Source: Niallia taxi
GTDB lineage: Bacteria; Bacillota; Bacilli; Bacillales; Cytobacillaceae
Direction: 5' to 3'
Length of the DNA: 64,000 bases
Assembly: GCF_032818155.1 (NCBI RefSeq)
Contig: NZ_CP102589.1
Location: 3,520,001-3,584,000 of the forward strand
In this document: positions 9,544 to 18,339 of the stretch, in pieces
How positions within the stretch are numbered: the stretch's first letter is position 1
Layout of the letters: every line of letters begins with the position of its first letter
Made by a program: the position numbers and the translations under genes
The notes under the pieces: generated by a model
The model's database searches: none
What the model saw: only the letters and a program-made list of their open reading frames with translations
What the model was told of the DNA's origin: nothing

Positions 9544-10446
9544 ATGCAACTAGGAATCGACAATTCCTCATTAGTTGTTTATGAAGCACTTGCCAGCGAA
9601 GTTCGCATCAAAATCATTCAGCTCCTCAGCAAAAATAAAATGAATATAAAAGAAATTGCCGAAGAATTGGAAATCAGCAGTGCTATTGTAACAAAGCATA
9701 TAAAAAAACTTGAAGTTGCAGGCTTGATTAAGACAGAAAGAGTACCAGGAAAATCAGGATTACAAAAAATATCGATACTTAAAGTTGATCATATTGAGAT
9801 AAATTTTCCGAAAAAGATATTTCACTCATTTGCTGCATATGAAACTGCGGTACCAATTGGACATTATACCGATTATGATTTAAAGCCGACTTGTGGACTA
9901 GCAACAGAGAAGGAGTTTATCGGCAGAGTTGACGAGCCCCGTTATTTTATGGATCCAAAAAGAATGGATGCTGAAATTCTTTGGTTTACACAAGGATTTG
10001 TACAATATAATATTGCCAACTTCCTGAAAAAAGACGAGAAATTACAGCAATTTGAAATAAGCTTGGAAATTTGTTCAGAGTTTCCATTTGCCAATGATGT
10101 ATGGCCATCAGATATTACCTTTTCTTTAAACGGAATTGAGTTGGGAACATGGAGAAGCCCTGGGGATTTTGCTGATACAAGAGGTAAATTCACACCTGAT
10201 TGGTGGCCGCATAACATCAATCAATACGGCCTGCTTAAAACAATTCGAATAACGAATCATGGCACCTATATTGATGGTGACCCAATGTCTCAAATAACAG
10301 TAGATGATCTTGATACTAATACAGACAGATGGACACTTCGAATTGAGGTAAAAGAAGACGCTGAGCATGTTGGTGGCGCCACTATATTCGGAAAAAAATT
10401 CGGCAATCATGATCAAGATATTAATTTCAAACTATATTATTTATAA
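9544..10446 (+). CDS. ArsR-type transcriptional regulator with large C-terminal ligand-like domain
   Basis: This 300-residue protein has an N-terminal winged-helix domain (about 8-85; YEALASEVRIKIIQLL, then the recognition helix region in EELEISSAIVTKHIKKLEVAGLIK), typical of ArsR/SmtB repressors. No metal-binding Cys or His pattern is present in it. Residues 100-300 form a second domain rich in aromatics and acidic residues (GTWRSPGDFADTRGKFTPDWWP, GGATIFGKKFGNHDQDI), which looks like a beta-sandwich; similar two-domain regulators are common in Bacillus and Paenibacillus. ATG 9544 follows AGAAGGGAT. The upstream 228 bp is extremely AT-rich. No neighbouring operon suggests its target. Confidence 0.75.
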   Translation: MQLGIDNSSLVVYEALASEVRIKIIQLLSKNKMNIKEIAEELEISSAIVTKHIKKLEVAGLIKTERVPGKSGLQKISILKVDHIEINFPKKIFHSFAAYETAVPIGHYTDYDLKPTCGLATEKEFIGRVDEPRYFMDPKRMDAEILWFTQGFVQYNIANFLKKDEKLQQFEISLEICSEFPFANDVWPSDITFSLNGIELGTWRSPGDFADTRGKFTPDWWPHNINQYGLLKTIRITNHGTYIDGDPMSQITVDDLDTNTDRWTLRIEVKEDAEHVGGATIFGKKFGNHDQDINFKLYYL

Positions 10447-10448
10447 TA

Positions 10449-10486
10449 ATGAAAGAAACCGCCTTTTTAGGCGGTTTCTTTCATTA
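10449..10486. terminator. Bidirectional terminator between ArsR-type gene and DUF3243 gene
   Basis: GAAAGAAACCGCCT and AGGCGGTTTCTTTC form a near-perfect stem; its edge overlaps the stop codon of the convergent gene. Confidence 0.9.
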
Positions 10487-10789
10487 GCTGACCAGCTTAA
10501 CTAGCATATGAGCAAGCTTGTGCTGTTCCTCTTCGTTTCCTGCTTTCCAAAGCTCCTGCAGCAGTTTTTCCTCTCTGTTGCGCGGCTCTTCTTTCGCAGC
10601 CAGAAAATCTCCTACTTTTTGTGCAGCTTTTGCAATTTGCTCTTGATCTAATCCTAGTTTGTCTGCTTTTTCTACCTTGTCTGCCAGATATTGTTTAAAT
10701 CCGTCAAAGCTTGATAAAATTTCTTCCTTCTTTTCACTATCCATGTTTTGAAGCTTATCATTTACTTTTGATTCTAATTTGTTTTCCAT
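10484..10789 (-). CDS. DUF3243 family protein
   Basis: This is a 101-residue soluble, highly charged helical protein. The conserved DUF3243 core is visible: FKQYLADKVEKADKLGL, then the diagnostic AAKEEPRNREEKLLQELWKAG and EEEQHKLAHMLVKLV to the C-terminus. B. subtilis YmfJ belongs to the same family (about 85 residues); this copy has about 15 extra N-terminal residues. ATG 10789 has AAGGAGTGAGTC upstream. The function is unknown. It is alone between a terminator and an AT-rich gap of 100 bp. Confidence 0.85.
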   Translation of the reverse strand: MENKLESKVNDKLQNMDSEKKEEILSSFDGFKQYLADKVEKADKLGLDQEQIAKAAQKVGDFLAAKEEPRNREEKLLQELWKAGNEEEQHKLAHMLVKLVS

Positions 10790-10890
10790 TATGACTCACT
10801 CCTTTTTTTAGTGTTAGTGTATATATTCCCAAAGTAATCCTGTTAAAACTATTAAATTACCATTGGAATATATTACTATTCCTCATGAAA

Positions 10891-11742
10891 TCAGTAAGTC
10901 CAATGTGCTGGTTGAATTAATGCTGGCGGTATTTTAGTATCTTTATCACCTTTAGCAGCATTCAACTGGACTTGAGTCAAAAATATGCTGTTTCGTAAAT
11001 CAGCTCCCCTTATATCTGCATCTCTTAAATCTGCTCCGATAAAATCAACGTATCGCATATCTGCATTTCTTAAATCTGCTGCAATCAGCCATGCTCCCCT
11101 GAAGCTTTCTCCTCGTAAGTCCAGATTGCGTAAATTTGCCCCGATTAAGTCACTGCCTTTCTTCTTCCTTCCTTTTGAACGCTCGCCTTTTTCCGCTATG
11201 ATTTTCTGCCGCAACAGCTCACTTGTCTTCACAAGGAGCGCATTGACGATAACCCTTGTTTCAGGAATATTTATTTCCATTAATTCCTGAGGTTTTAATT
11301 CAGTTAATCTGCTTGTCTTTTGAAATATCGTCTCTAGTTCTTGTCTTATCTCTTTTGTAGCATGAAGCTGCAGTGCTTCCTCTAAATAATAGAGCATCTC
11401 ATGAAGCTGCTGCATGATAGGAAAAACCTTAAACATATCCTTTGCCACTGCTTCCTTTCCTTGCCAGCTTACTCCTTTAAAGGTGAACTGCGACACCTTT
11501 TGGCCTGCGCCAAAGCATTCGAACACTGTACAGCCCTTAAAGCCTTTTGTGCGAAGCTTGTCATGTATGCCACAGCGGTAATCGCCCCGTAGATTCCTAC
11601 ACGGCTTCCCACCCTCCTTATCTTCAGCGAATTCGGATGATTTACCAAACGGCAACGCAACACAGCATAAGCCAAAACAATTTTCACAATCCGGCTGCCA
11701 CCATCTATTATCATTTTCTGTTGCTTGAATTTCTTTGATCAT
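10891..11742 (-). CDS. Cys-cluster plus pentapeptide-repeat protein
   Basis: This 283-residue protein has two parts. Residues 15-85 hold many cysteines: C-x2-C-x3-C-C in DCENCFGLCCVALPF, then PCRNL, YRCGIHD and GCTVFECFG. The C-x2-C-x3-CC pattern is like the metal-chelating YkgJ-type domain. A helical linker follows (about 100-195). Residues 200-260 are pentapeptide repeats with central Leu/Phe and preceding Ala/Asp (SDLIGANLRNLDLRGESFRG, then ADLRNADMRYVDFIGADLRD), which fold as a right-handed quadrilateral beta helix. Pentapeptide proteins can mimic DNA or mediate protein contacts. I cannot assign a role; metal binding is inferred. Confidence 0.82.
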   Translation of the reverse strand: MIKEIQATENDNRWWQPDCENCFGLCCVALPFGKSSEFAEDKEGGKPCRNLRGDYRCGIHDKLRTKGFKGCTVFECFGAGQKVSQFTFKGVSWQGKEAVAKDMFKVFPIMQQLHEMLYYLEEALQLHATKEIRQELETIFQKTSRLTELKPQELMEINIPETRVIVNALLVKTSELLRQKIIAEKGERSKGRKKKGSDLIGANLRNLDLRGESFRGAWLIAADLRNADMRYVDFIGADLRDADIRGADLRNSIFLTQVQLNAAKGDKDTKIPPALIQPAHWTY

Positions 11743-11775
11743 TTCTTCACTTCCTATTTAGCTTTTTTCCAAGCA

Positions 11776-12378
11776 TTAGTCCCCAAGCTTAATTTCATAC
11801 TCCATGCTTTTAGCCGTGTCAGCAGCAGCATTTACGCCATAAAGCCTTGTCAATATATGAAAGGACATATCAATGCCCGCAGATATTCCAGCAGAGGTGA
11901 TAATCCTGCCTTCATCAACGAATTTTACTCCACGTTTTACTGACACAAGCGGAAACTCCGCCTCGAGCCTATCGACATCCATCCAATGTGTTGTTGCAGC
12001 TTTGCTGTCAAGTAAGCCCGCCTTTGCCAGCAGCAATGCACCTGTGCAGACAGAGGCAATTAGTTCAGTGTGTGCAGCTTGCTCTTTTATCCATTTAATT
12101 ACATTCTGATTGCTTAATTCTGTTGTTTCCGCTCCATATCCGCCTGGCACGATGACAATATCCAAGTAAGGATGATCCACAAAGCTATAGTCTGGCTTAA
12201 CTGTTAATCCATTTCTGGCACTTATCTGCTTCCCTGTCTCTGAAACAGTCACTACATGGCAGAAATGATTAGCACGCTCTTCAGGTGGCGCAGCTAAGGA
12301 AAAAACTTCATAAGGGCCTGCGAAATCAAGAACTTCTACTTCATTAAATAACAGTATCCCAACTGTTTTTTTCACCAT
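11776..12378 (-). CDS. DJ-1/PfpI family protein (isonitrile hydratase-like)
   Basis: This 200-residue class I glutamine-amidotransferase-like protein has the nucleophile-elbow cysteine in IASVCTGALLLAKAGLL and the following TTHW segment, which is characteristic of the isonitrile hydratase (InhA) and AraC-N-terminal branch of the DJ-1 superfamily. The early acidic residue is in VEVLDFAGPYEVF. The glycine loop VPGGYGAET is present. No DNA-binding domain is attached. I place the start at ATG 12378 (MVKKTVGILLF), 10 nt after AAAGGAGG; the ATG nine bases upstream touches the ribosome site. Isonitrile hydratase activity is a family-based guess. Confidence 0.82.
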   Translation of the reverse strand: MVKKTVGILLFNEVEVLDFAGPYEVFSLAAPPEERANHFCHVVTVSETGKQISARNGLTVKPDYSFVDHPYLDIVIVPGGYGAETTELSNQNVIKWIKEQAAHTELIASVCTGALLLAKAGLLDSKAATTHWMDVDRLEAEFPLVSVKRGVKFVDEGRIITSAGISAGIDMSFHILTRLYGVNAAADTAKSMEYEIKLGD

Positions 12379-12463
12379 GGCAATCATTCCTCCTTTCCTA
12401 AACCTATAATAATTCACCAAATTACTGTTATTTCCTTCCTTTATAAGCAGGTTTTTCTAATAC

Positions 12464-12491
12464 AAAATCCCTTCCTCTAAGAAAGGAAGGG
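12464..12491 (-). terminator. Terminator of the lnr-like operon
   Basis: On the minus strand CCCTTCCTTT and AGGAAGGG arms precede ATTTTGT, just downstream of the last permease gene. Confidence 0.75.
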
Positions 12492-12500
12492 AAATCAATT

Positions 12501-13589
12501 CTATACATGTCTTCGTTCAATAAGTCGTATGCCAACACCAAGCATCACTGTCCCCATCAGCATTAAGATACCAACAGGAAACAACAGCTCCATTGGTGCC
12601 GCTCCTTCAATAATCCCCCGCTTTAACAGCTCCATTCCATATGTGACAGGAACAAATTTTGCGAGCAGGAGCAAAAAGTCTGATTTAACAATTTCCATCG
12701 GCCAGTATGCTCCGCCAAGCATCGCAAAACTAACTGCAACTAAAGGAATAAATGCATTGAATTGGCTCACTGTTTTGACAAGCCCTGTTAATAAAATTGT
12801 AAGTGCCACAATTGCATATAAATAAGGAATAACAACTCCGAACACTACTGCAAAATTGCCATGGAAGTCCACCCCTGTACCGAATCTGAAAATAAGGAAA
12901 ATAAGCATAATCTGCATATATCCTAAGAAAAAGCTAAAGAAAAGGTGTCCAAGATACAGCTGTGTCTTGCTTGTTGATGATAGGATAAAACGGTCCCAGA
13001 TGCCATTTTGTTTATCCCGGAGAATTTCTACAACAGTATTTGCCACGGTATATATGCTGAAGAATAAGGTGAAACCAAACAACGCCTGCAGAGATTGGTC
13101 ATAGCTGCTTTGTTGCTGCGATTTAGCGAATGTTATCGGCAGTAGTGGTTCTTTCTCAATAGCCTCCACCTTTGTCTCTGCTTCCTTTTTATCCTGTGCA
13201 TTGTTGATAATTTGTTGTTTTTTAAAGCGGTTTTGATAATATTTTTCTAAATAGCGATTTACTGCGAGAGTGGTCTCTGTATCTGCCGCTCGATAAACAG
13301 TATAAGAATCGTCTGCAAGGTCTGCACCAAGATCTGATTTTCCATCTTCAATTTGCTGCAACACTGCTTTTTCTGCTATTAGTTTAAACTGAAAGCTGTC
13401 ACTTTTATTTAGCTCCTGCACGATTGCCTCTGCATTACTAGTGTTCTTTGCAAAGACTGGTATTTCTACCTTTGTGAAGGAACTGGATCCAAGTAAAAAA
13501 GCAAAGACTGCACAAATTATAGTTGTTATCAAAAATGCCCCTGGCTTACGCAAAAACCTTCTGAATTTCCCCCAAAGTATGCCGTTCAT
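12501..13589 (-). CDS. ABC-2 type exporter permease, LnrN-like
   Basis: This 362-residue membrane subunit has one N-terminal helix (about 16-35), a large extracytoplasmic domain (about 36-165) and five to six C-terminal helices, the classical ABC-2 export permease layout. It contains NTVVEILRDKQNGIWDRFILSS, the conserved coupling segment before the TM bundle. Its ATG overlaps the stop codon of the preceding permease gene (ATGA), showing translational coupling. Gene order kinase, regulator, ATPase, permease, permease matches B. subtilis lnrJKLMN (yfiJKLMN), a resistance system for linearmycin-type polyenes and a biofilm-related exporter. The substrate is inferred only from this arrangement. 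Confidence 0.8.
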   Translation of the reverse strand: MNGILWGKFRRFLRKPGAFLITTIICAVFAFLLGSSSFTKVEIPVFAKNTSNAEAIVQELNKSDSFQFKLIAEKAVLQQIEDGKSDLGADLADDSYTVYRAADTETTLAVNRYLEKYYQNRFKKQQIINNAQDKKEAETKVEAIEKEPLLPITFAKSQQQSSYDQSLQALFGFTLFFSIYTVANTVVEILRDKQNGIWDRFILSSTSKTQLYLGHLFFSFFLGYMQIMLIFLIFRFGTGVDFHGNFAVVFGVVIPYLYAIVALTILLTGLVKTVSQFNAFIPLVAVSFAMLGGAYWPMEIVKSDFLLLLAKFVPVTYGMELLKRGIIEGAAPMELLFPVGILMLMGTVMLGVGIRLIERRHV

Positions 13590-14848
13590 ATAATCGCACC
13601 TCTTTTCCTCATTAATAACGCAAATGCACCCAGCAGCAAGGCACCGCTAAAGAGGAGTATGGCTTCAATCTGTCCTGTTATATCTAAAATATTATAGCCT
13701 TGGTAAACCTTGATATAGGCAGTGATTGTAGCACCAACTGGTGAATACTCGCCAAGCTTTTCCATAAATCCCCCAATTGCACTGAGATCAAAATAGCTGC
13801 CGCCAATAAAGGCTAAGATTGGAATCAATAAATTAGTAAACAGGGTTGGCACACTTCTTGAATCTGTTCGAAAAGCTAAGGCTGCCGCAAACACTGCAAA
13901 GCTTGCTGCCAAAATATTTAACAGGATTGTTACTAAAAAATATTGGATAAAGCTTGAGAACACAACTCCATATATAACAGCAGACAATCCAAATAATAAA
14001 TGTAATTGTATAAAGGATAGGAAAAAGGCAGATACAAATATGCCAAGGAAAAATGTATATGGAGATACATTTGCCAACAGAATACGCTGGTACATATAAT
14101 CCTCTTTTTGTTGAAAGGCAAAGCCGGCAACAGTTGAAGCTACATAAAACACAAACATCGCACACATGCCTATTGCATAATAGGCAAAGGCATCAACCTC
14201 TTTTTTCTTTGTGATACTTTCCATGCTGCCGAAAACCGGTTCATTTCCCTGCGATTCCTGTGAAAGATCAATATTTAAGTCTGCAGCCGTTTTTGCATAA
14301 GAAAGCTCCTGCTGGTAGCTTTCTAAAATGTCTTTTAAAACAGTTGCCGAAAGTGACGTGCTGTCCTCCTCTTTAAAGCTCCATGCTGCTGACATCTCTT
14401 TGCCATCAAGCAATTTGTGATAAAATTGCTCTGTAAATCCGGATGGAATGGTTAATATTCCGCTGTACTCACCTTTTTTTGCTTCTTTATCTGTGATAGT
14501 GACTGTCACAATCTTTTTTAGTTCTTTATTTTCTTGCAGTTCATTTATAAAAGCAGCAACAGGATCTATGGAAGAAACAGTCGCAATCTTTAGCTGTTTT
14601 TCTTCAAGACTTAACGAAGAACCATTTATTTCTGATATTTTTTCTTGCTGGGCTTTCACAGAATCATCCTTTAGCAGCACTAACAGTTTTGCCTGCAAGC
14701 TGCTAGAATCCTCCCCGCCATCCATAATAGCTCCAAGCGCACTTCCTAGTATTGTTATTAATATAAAAGGCATCAGCAGGAGGACGACCAGCTCTCGAGG
14801 CCTTCTCCATATCATGAGAATTTCCTTTTTCACCATATGAAAGAACAT
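13586..14848 (-). CDS. ABC-2 type exporter permease, LnrM-like
   Basis: This 420-residue ABC-2 permease has helix 1 near residue 20-42, a long extracellular domain (about 45-225) and six helices toward the C-terminus. The N-terminus MFFHMVKKEILMIWRRPREL is typical, with the amphipathic elbow helix preceding TM1. A PVGATITAYIKVYQGY segment is present in the last third. It lies 11 bp downstream of the ATPase gene and overlaps the next permease gene by 4 bp, so the two permeases very likely form a heterodimer with the ATPase. It corresponds to LnrM in the lnrLMN arrangement. Confidence 0.8.
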   Translation of the reverse strand: MFFHMVKKEILMIWRRPRELVVLLLMPFILITILGSALGAIMDGGEDSSSLQAKLLVLLKDDSVKAQQEKISEINGSSLSLEEKQLKIATVSSIDPVAAFINELQENKELKKIVTVTITDKEAKKGEYSGILTIPSGFTEQFYHKLLDGKEMSAAWSFKEEDSTSLSATVLKDILESYQQELSYAKTAADLNIDLSQESQGNEPVFGSMESITKKKEVDAFAYYAIGMCAMFVFYVASTVAGFAFQQKEDYMYQRILLANVSPYTFFLGIFVSAFFLSFIQLHLLFGLSAVIYGVVFSSFIQYFLVTILLNILAASFAVFAAALAFRTDSRSVPTLFTNLLIPILAFIGGSYFDLSAIGGFMEKLGEYSPVGATITAYIKVYQGYNILDITGQIEAILLFSGALLLGAFALLMRKRGAII

Positions 14849-14859
14849 TGTCTCTCCTC

Positions 14860-15792
14860 CTAATCTCGAAGCTTTCGCCCTGTCAGATGCAAAAATACAT
14901 CCTCTAGGCTTGGTGTTTCGATATTTACTGCTAGCACATTCACCTGATGCTCCTCTGCAAGGCGGAAAATATCCTTCAGAAGCTGGACTTCCCTTGGAAT
15001 AATCAACGTGATAGTTGTTTGATTTATAGAAAGATGCTGTACATTCGGTAAGTCTCTTAATCTTTCAACAAAAGGATGCTTTATCATTTCAATATGAATG
15101 TTAATCGCTGTCTCTGCCGAAAGAATATTTTTTATTTCCTCTTTTGACCCTGAAGCGATAACTTCACCATGATCCATGATATAGATTCTTTTACATAAGA
15201 ACTCGACTTCTTCCATATAATGGCTTGTATAGAGAACAGTAATATTTTGTTCCTCGTTCAACCGTTTCACTGTCTCTAATATATGATTTCTTGATTGTGG
15301 ATCAATACCGACTGTCGGCTCATCCATAATGATAATTTCGGGTGAGTGAATAAGGGCAACACCTATATTCAACCGTCTTTTCATCCCTCCAGAAAATGTC
15401 TTAACAAGATCCTTCTGTCTATCCTTTAAACCAATAATATCCAACACTTCATCGACTCTCGTTTGTAATAATTTAGTGGGAATCCGGTGCATCTTACCGA
15501 AAAAAACTAAATTCTCTCTTGCAGTAAGCTCCATATAAAGGGCTATTTCTTGCGGAACTACGCCAAGTATTTTGCGCAGCTTCTCAGGTGTTCTCAGAAT
15601 GCTTTCATTATGCAGCCTAACATCGCCGCTGCTTGGCTTTAGCAGGGAAGATATCATGGAAATAGTCGTTGATTTACCTGCGCCATTCGGACCAAGCAGA
15701 CCAACTGTCTCTCCCTTTTCTAAATAAAGATTGACCGAATTGACTACCTTTGTTTGTTTAAACTGTTTGGATAAATCAATTACTTCTAGCAT
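14860..15792 (-). CDS. ABC transporter ATP-binding protein, LnrL-like
   Basis: This 310-residue nucleotide-binding subunit has Walker A GPNGAGKST, Q-loop VPQEIALYMEL, signature FSGGMKRRLNIG, Walker B IIIMDEPTVGIDP and the switch histidine in YTSHYMEEVE. The C-terminal 80 residues are the extra domain common in drug-export ATPases of the DrrA/LnrL type. I set the start at ATG 15792 (MLEVIDLSKQF) with AAAGGATG upstream. It powers the two ABC-2 permeases encoded immediately downstream. In the B. subtilis counterpart the ATPase gene directly follows the response regulator gene; here a DinB-family gene lies between. Confidence 0.85.
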   Translation of the reverse strand: MLEVIDLSKQFKQTKVVNSVNLYLEKGETVGLLGPNGAGKSTTISMISSLLKPSSGDVRLHNESILRTPEKLRKILGVVPQEIALYMELTARENLVFFGKMHRIPTKLLQTRVDEVLDIIGLKDRQKDLVKTFSGGMKRRLNIGVALIHSPEIIIMDEPTVGIDPQSRNHILETVKRLNEEQNITVLYTSHYMEEVEFLCKRIYIMDHGEVIASGSKEEIKNILSAETAINIHIEMIKHPFVERLRDLPNVQHLSINQTTITLIIPREVQLLKDIFRLAEEHQVNVLAVNIETPSLEDVFLHLTGRKLRD

Positions 15793-15903
15793 CGTCATCA
15801 TCCTTTCTAATGACAGCATAATATTTTTACAAGTTTTTTCCTATACCTAAAGGTCATTAATTGCGGTAGTTATTGAGTGACTTAAGTCACTTTTTCTTAA
15901 GCA

Positions 15904-15941
15904 CAAAAAAACGCCTCCACCTTTAGATAGAGACGTTTTAC
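15904..15941 (-). terminator. Probable terminator of the DinB-family gene
   Basis: On the minus strand AAAACGTCTC and GGAGGCGTTTTTTT form an imperfect stem ending in seven T. It separates the dinB-like gene from the downstream ABC genes, so the lnrL-like gene needs its own promoter. Confidence 0.7.
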
Positions 15942-15955
15942 CATTAATACTTAAA

Positions 15956-16435
15956 TCAGCCTTGTTTTTGCATTTCCTTTGTTGGTCCAAGTACACCTGG
16001 CACTGGTAAGCCAGCCTGGCGCAAAAGAACTGTCATTTGTCCTCTGTGATGGACTTGATGCTGAATTAGTGTTCCAAGTACAGATCCTTTTGTCATTGGT
16101 CTACCGAACGTGTCGACTGTTTCAAGCAGCACTTCATCTGTTAAGGATTTCGCAGCTTCCGCAATATCTGCAGCAATTGTTTTATATGCTTGGACAATTT
16201 CAGCTGCAGTGATAGTTTCTGCTGTTTTATCTGTAGCTGGTTTTACCTGAATACCTGCAACGCCAGCAAAAAAGGCAGGACTTGTAGATAAATGCCAGCC
16301 TAACCAGCCAAGCGTGCTGTGGCCTTCAACAATTGCCTGACCAAGTTTCTCATCTGTAAGTGCTTCTAAAACTTGCAATGTTCCATGTGCAGACGCATTC
16401 CAGTCTGCAATAAAATCTTCTGATTTTCTGTACAT
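15956..16435 (-). CDS. DinB/YfiT-family putative metal-dependent enzyme
   Basis: This 159-residue four-helix-bundle protein has the three metal-ligand histidines of the DinB fold: one in GWLGWHLSTS (about residue 48) and two in HQVHHRGQMTVLLRQAG (about 127-131). Family members use a divalent metal for thiol transfer or related chemistry, and many bind bacillithiol; the actual reaction is unknown. The ATG at 16435 is preceded by a weak AAATGAGGG site. It sits between the two-component pair and the ABC genes of an otherwise contiguous lnr-like cluster, with its own terminator, so it looks like a later insertion or an added function. Confidence 0.83.
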   Translation of the reverse strand: MYRKSEDFIADWNASAHGTLQVLEALTDEKLGQAIVEGHSTLGWLGWHLSTSPAFFAGVAGIQVKPATDKTAETITAAEIVQAYKTIAADIAEAAKSLTDEVLLETVDTFGRPMTKGSVLGTLIQHQVHHRGQMTVLLRQAGLPVPGVLGPTKEMQKQG

Positions 16436-16512
16436 GTAAAACCCTCATTTCATCTTTTTTCTAAACACACTAAATCATCATAACATTTTTAAGGTAGATA
16501 GACCAAAACCAG

Positions 16513-17154
16513 TTATATAAGGTCATTCTTTACTGCAAAGATGGCCAATTGTGTTCGATCTCGCAAATCAAGCTTTTGCAGGATTTGTGTAAGCTGATTC
16601 TTGACTGTTCCGACAGATAAAAACAGCTCGCCTGCTATCTCTTTATTCGTTTTGCCAAGTCCAACGTGCTGAACAATTTCGATTTCTCTGTCAGTCAGGA
16701 TATCGATTAGGTCTGTTTGCTTTACAGGCTTGTTTTCCTTCAGCAGCTTTGGCATGACCTTTGCGGCAACATCATCATGTATGCTCATGCCCCCAGCAAG
16801 ACAGCTTTTAATGCTGTTAATAAGAGACACGCCGTCAGCACTTTTCAGCAAAAATCCATTTGCACCTTCTCGGAAGGCTTTAATGGCATACTCTTCATCA
16901 TTAAATGTAGTCAAAATTAATATTTTAATAGAAGGGTACTCTGCCCTTATTCGTTTTGTTGCTTCAAGTCCATCCATAACAGGCATGCGGACATCCATCA
17001 AAATAAGGTCTACGTGATGTGATTTGACAAGCTCTAGTACTACCTTGCCGTCCGCTGCTTCTGCTACTACTTTTATTTCCTTATCTTGTTCAATTATCAT
17101 TTTCAAGCCATTTCTGACAATTGCCTGATCTTCTGCAATCAACACATTAATCAT
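16513..17154 (-). CDS. NarL/FixJ-family response regulator, LnrK-like
   Basis: This 213-residue response regulator has a receiver domain (1-118) with acidic pocket AEDQ near residue 8, the phosphorylation-site aspartate in LILMDVRMPVMDG (about 54), Thr in ILTTFNDEE and Lys in LLKSADG. The LuxR-type helix-turn-helix (about 148-210) is seen as LTDREIEIVQHVGLGKTNKEI and SVGTVKNQLTQILQKL. Its ATG overlaps the kinase stop codon (ATGA). With the kinase it forms the LnrJK-type pair that would switch on the ABC exporter in response to membrane-active compounds; the inducer here is inferred. Confidence 0.87.
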   Translation of the reverse strand: MINVLIAEDQAIVRNGLKMIIEQDKEIKVVAEAADGKVVLELVKSHHVDLILMDVRMPVMDGLEATKRIRAEYPSIKILILTTFNDEEYAIKAFREGANGFLLKSADGVSLINSIKSCLAGGMSIHDDVAAKVMPKLLKENKPVKQTDLIDILTDREIEIVQHVGLGKTNKEIAGELFLSVGTVKNQLTQILQKLDLRDRTQLAIFAVKNDLI

Positions 17155-18257
17155 TTACTCCGCTCCTCTGCAGGTAAGCTGCCTGTCAAAATAAACTGCT
17201 TGTCATGCTGCAGAATTGACAGCTTTCCGCCTTCTTCCTCAAGTCTTTTCGCCATATTTTCAAGGCCGAATCCTTTATGTACCGGATGTTTATGATGGTA
17301 AGTATTTTTTATTTCAAAGGTAAGATACCCAATTGGAGATACGCCAATATTTAAGAAAACCTCTCGATTGCTTCCATATTTCATGGCATTCGTCAGCCCT
17401 TCCTGAATTGTCCGGTAAAGGACTGCGTTTTTCCTGTTACTGAGCTGAAGGCGCAGAACACCTTGTCTAGCCGTAAAATGAACATGAATGGTATTTTCAC
17501 TTTCAAGCTTTTTTATTAGATGAACAAGTGCAGACATCCCTTGTAGGTCTTCTGCCTGAAGCAGACGGACAGCTCTTCTTGTTTCCTCCAAACATTCTGC
17601 AGCAAGTTCTTTAATAATTGGATAGGAGCCGTTCTGAAGCTCTGGACGCAGCAGCTCGACCTGCATGATAAGGGCCGTTAGCTTATGTCCTACAGCATCA
17701 TGCATCTCCCTTGCTATCATGCTTCTTTCTTCTGCTCTCGCCGTCTTTTCGTTATGAAATGCTCTCCGCTTTTGCACCCTATAGTCATTCAGCAAGGAAT
17801 CATATGTCTCTCTAATATGCTTATATTCTTTATTTACCTCACTAAGTCGATAGATCACTAACCCTAAAAAGACATTTATAACAATAACAAGCAGAATTGG
17901 CAGCCCAAAAAGCACAGAGGCTGATAAAATATTTAAGCAATTCAGCACAATCAAAGCTACTGTACTCGCTCTCCCCTTTACCTCCTGCATCATTTCTAGC
18001 AAATAGAAAAAAGACAGTATGTAAAGATAGAAAGGAATTGTTTCCTCCCATAAAAAAATTAAGCCTTGCGTCAGGCCAAGAAGAAGGATATAAATATAGA
18101 CCTTTTGGCTAATTATGGGCAGAAGGAAATATAAAATAAGCATAAGTGTGCAGGTAAACAAGTAAATAAAAAAAACACTGCTGTCCTTATATGCGGTTAT
18201 AAGTGCCCCTGACCACATGGAGAATAATAAAGCTAGCTTTATATAATATGATTGCAT
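17151..18257 (-). CDS. Sensor histidine kinase, LnrJ-like
   Basis: This 368-residue kinase has five or six N-terminal membrane helices (about 1-135) and almost no extracellular loops, so it probably senses within the membrane. A coiled linker follows, then a HisKA_3 dimerisation domain with the phospho-acceptor in REMHDAVGHKLTALIMQ, and a HATPase domain with N-box EGLTNAMKYGSN and G-box HKGFGLENMAKRLEEEGG. I prefer ATG 18257, about 10 nt after GGGAGAGAG; a start six codons upstream is possible. It belongs to the group that faces NarL-type regulators, here the adjacent overlapping gene. Confidence 0.83.
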   Translation of the reverse strand: MQSYYIKLALLFSMWSGALITAYKDSSVFFIYLFTCTLMLILYFLLPIISQKVYIYILLLGLTQGLIFLWEETIPFYLYILSFFYLLEMMQEVKGRASTVALIVLNCLNILSASVLFGLPILLVIVINVFLGLVIYRLSEVNKEYKHIRETYDSLLNDYRVQKRRAFHNEKTARAEERSMIAREMHDAVGHKLTALIMQVELLRPELQNGSYPIIKELAAECLEETRRAVRLLQAEDLQGMSALVHLIKKLESENTIHVHFTARQGVLRLQLSNRKNAVLYRTIQEGLTNAMKYGSNREVFLNIGVSPIGYLTFEIKNTYHHKHPVHKGFGLENMAKRLEEEGGKLSILQHDKQFILTGSLPAEERSK

Positions 18258-18339
18258 GGGGTCTCTCTCTCCCATTCCATTAATCTATTGCTAATTTACC
18301 AGATATTTCTTTTGGTGGTCAATACTAAAACAACAGAAG

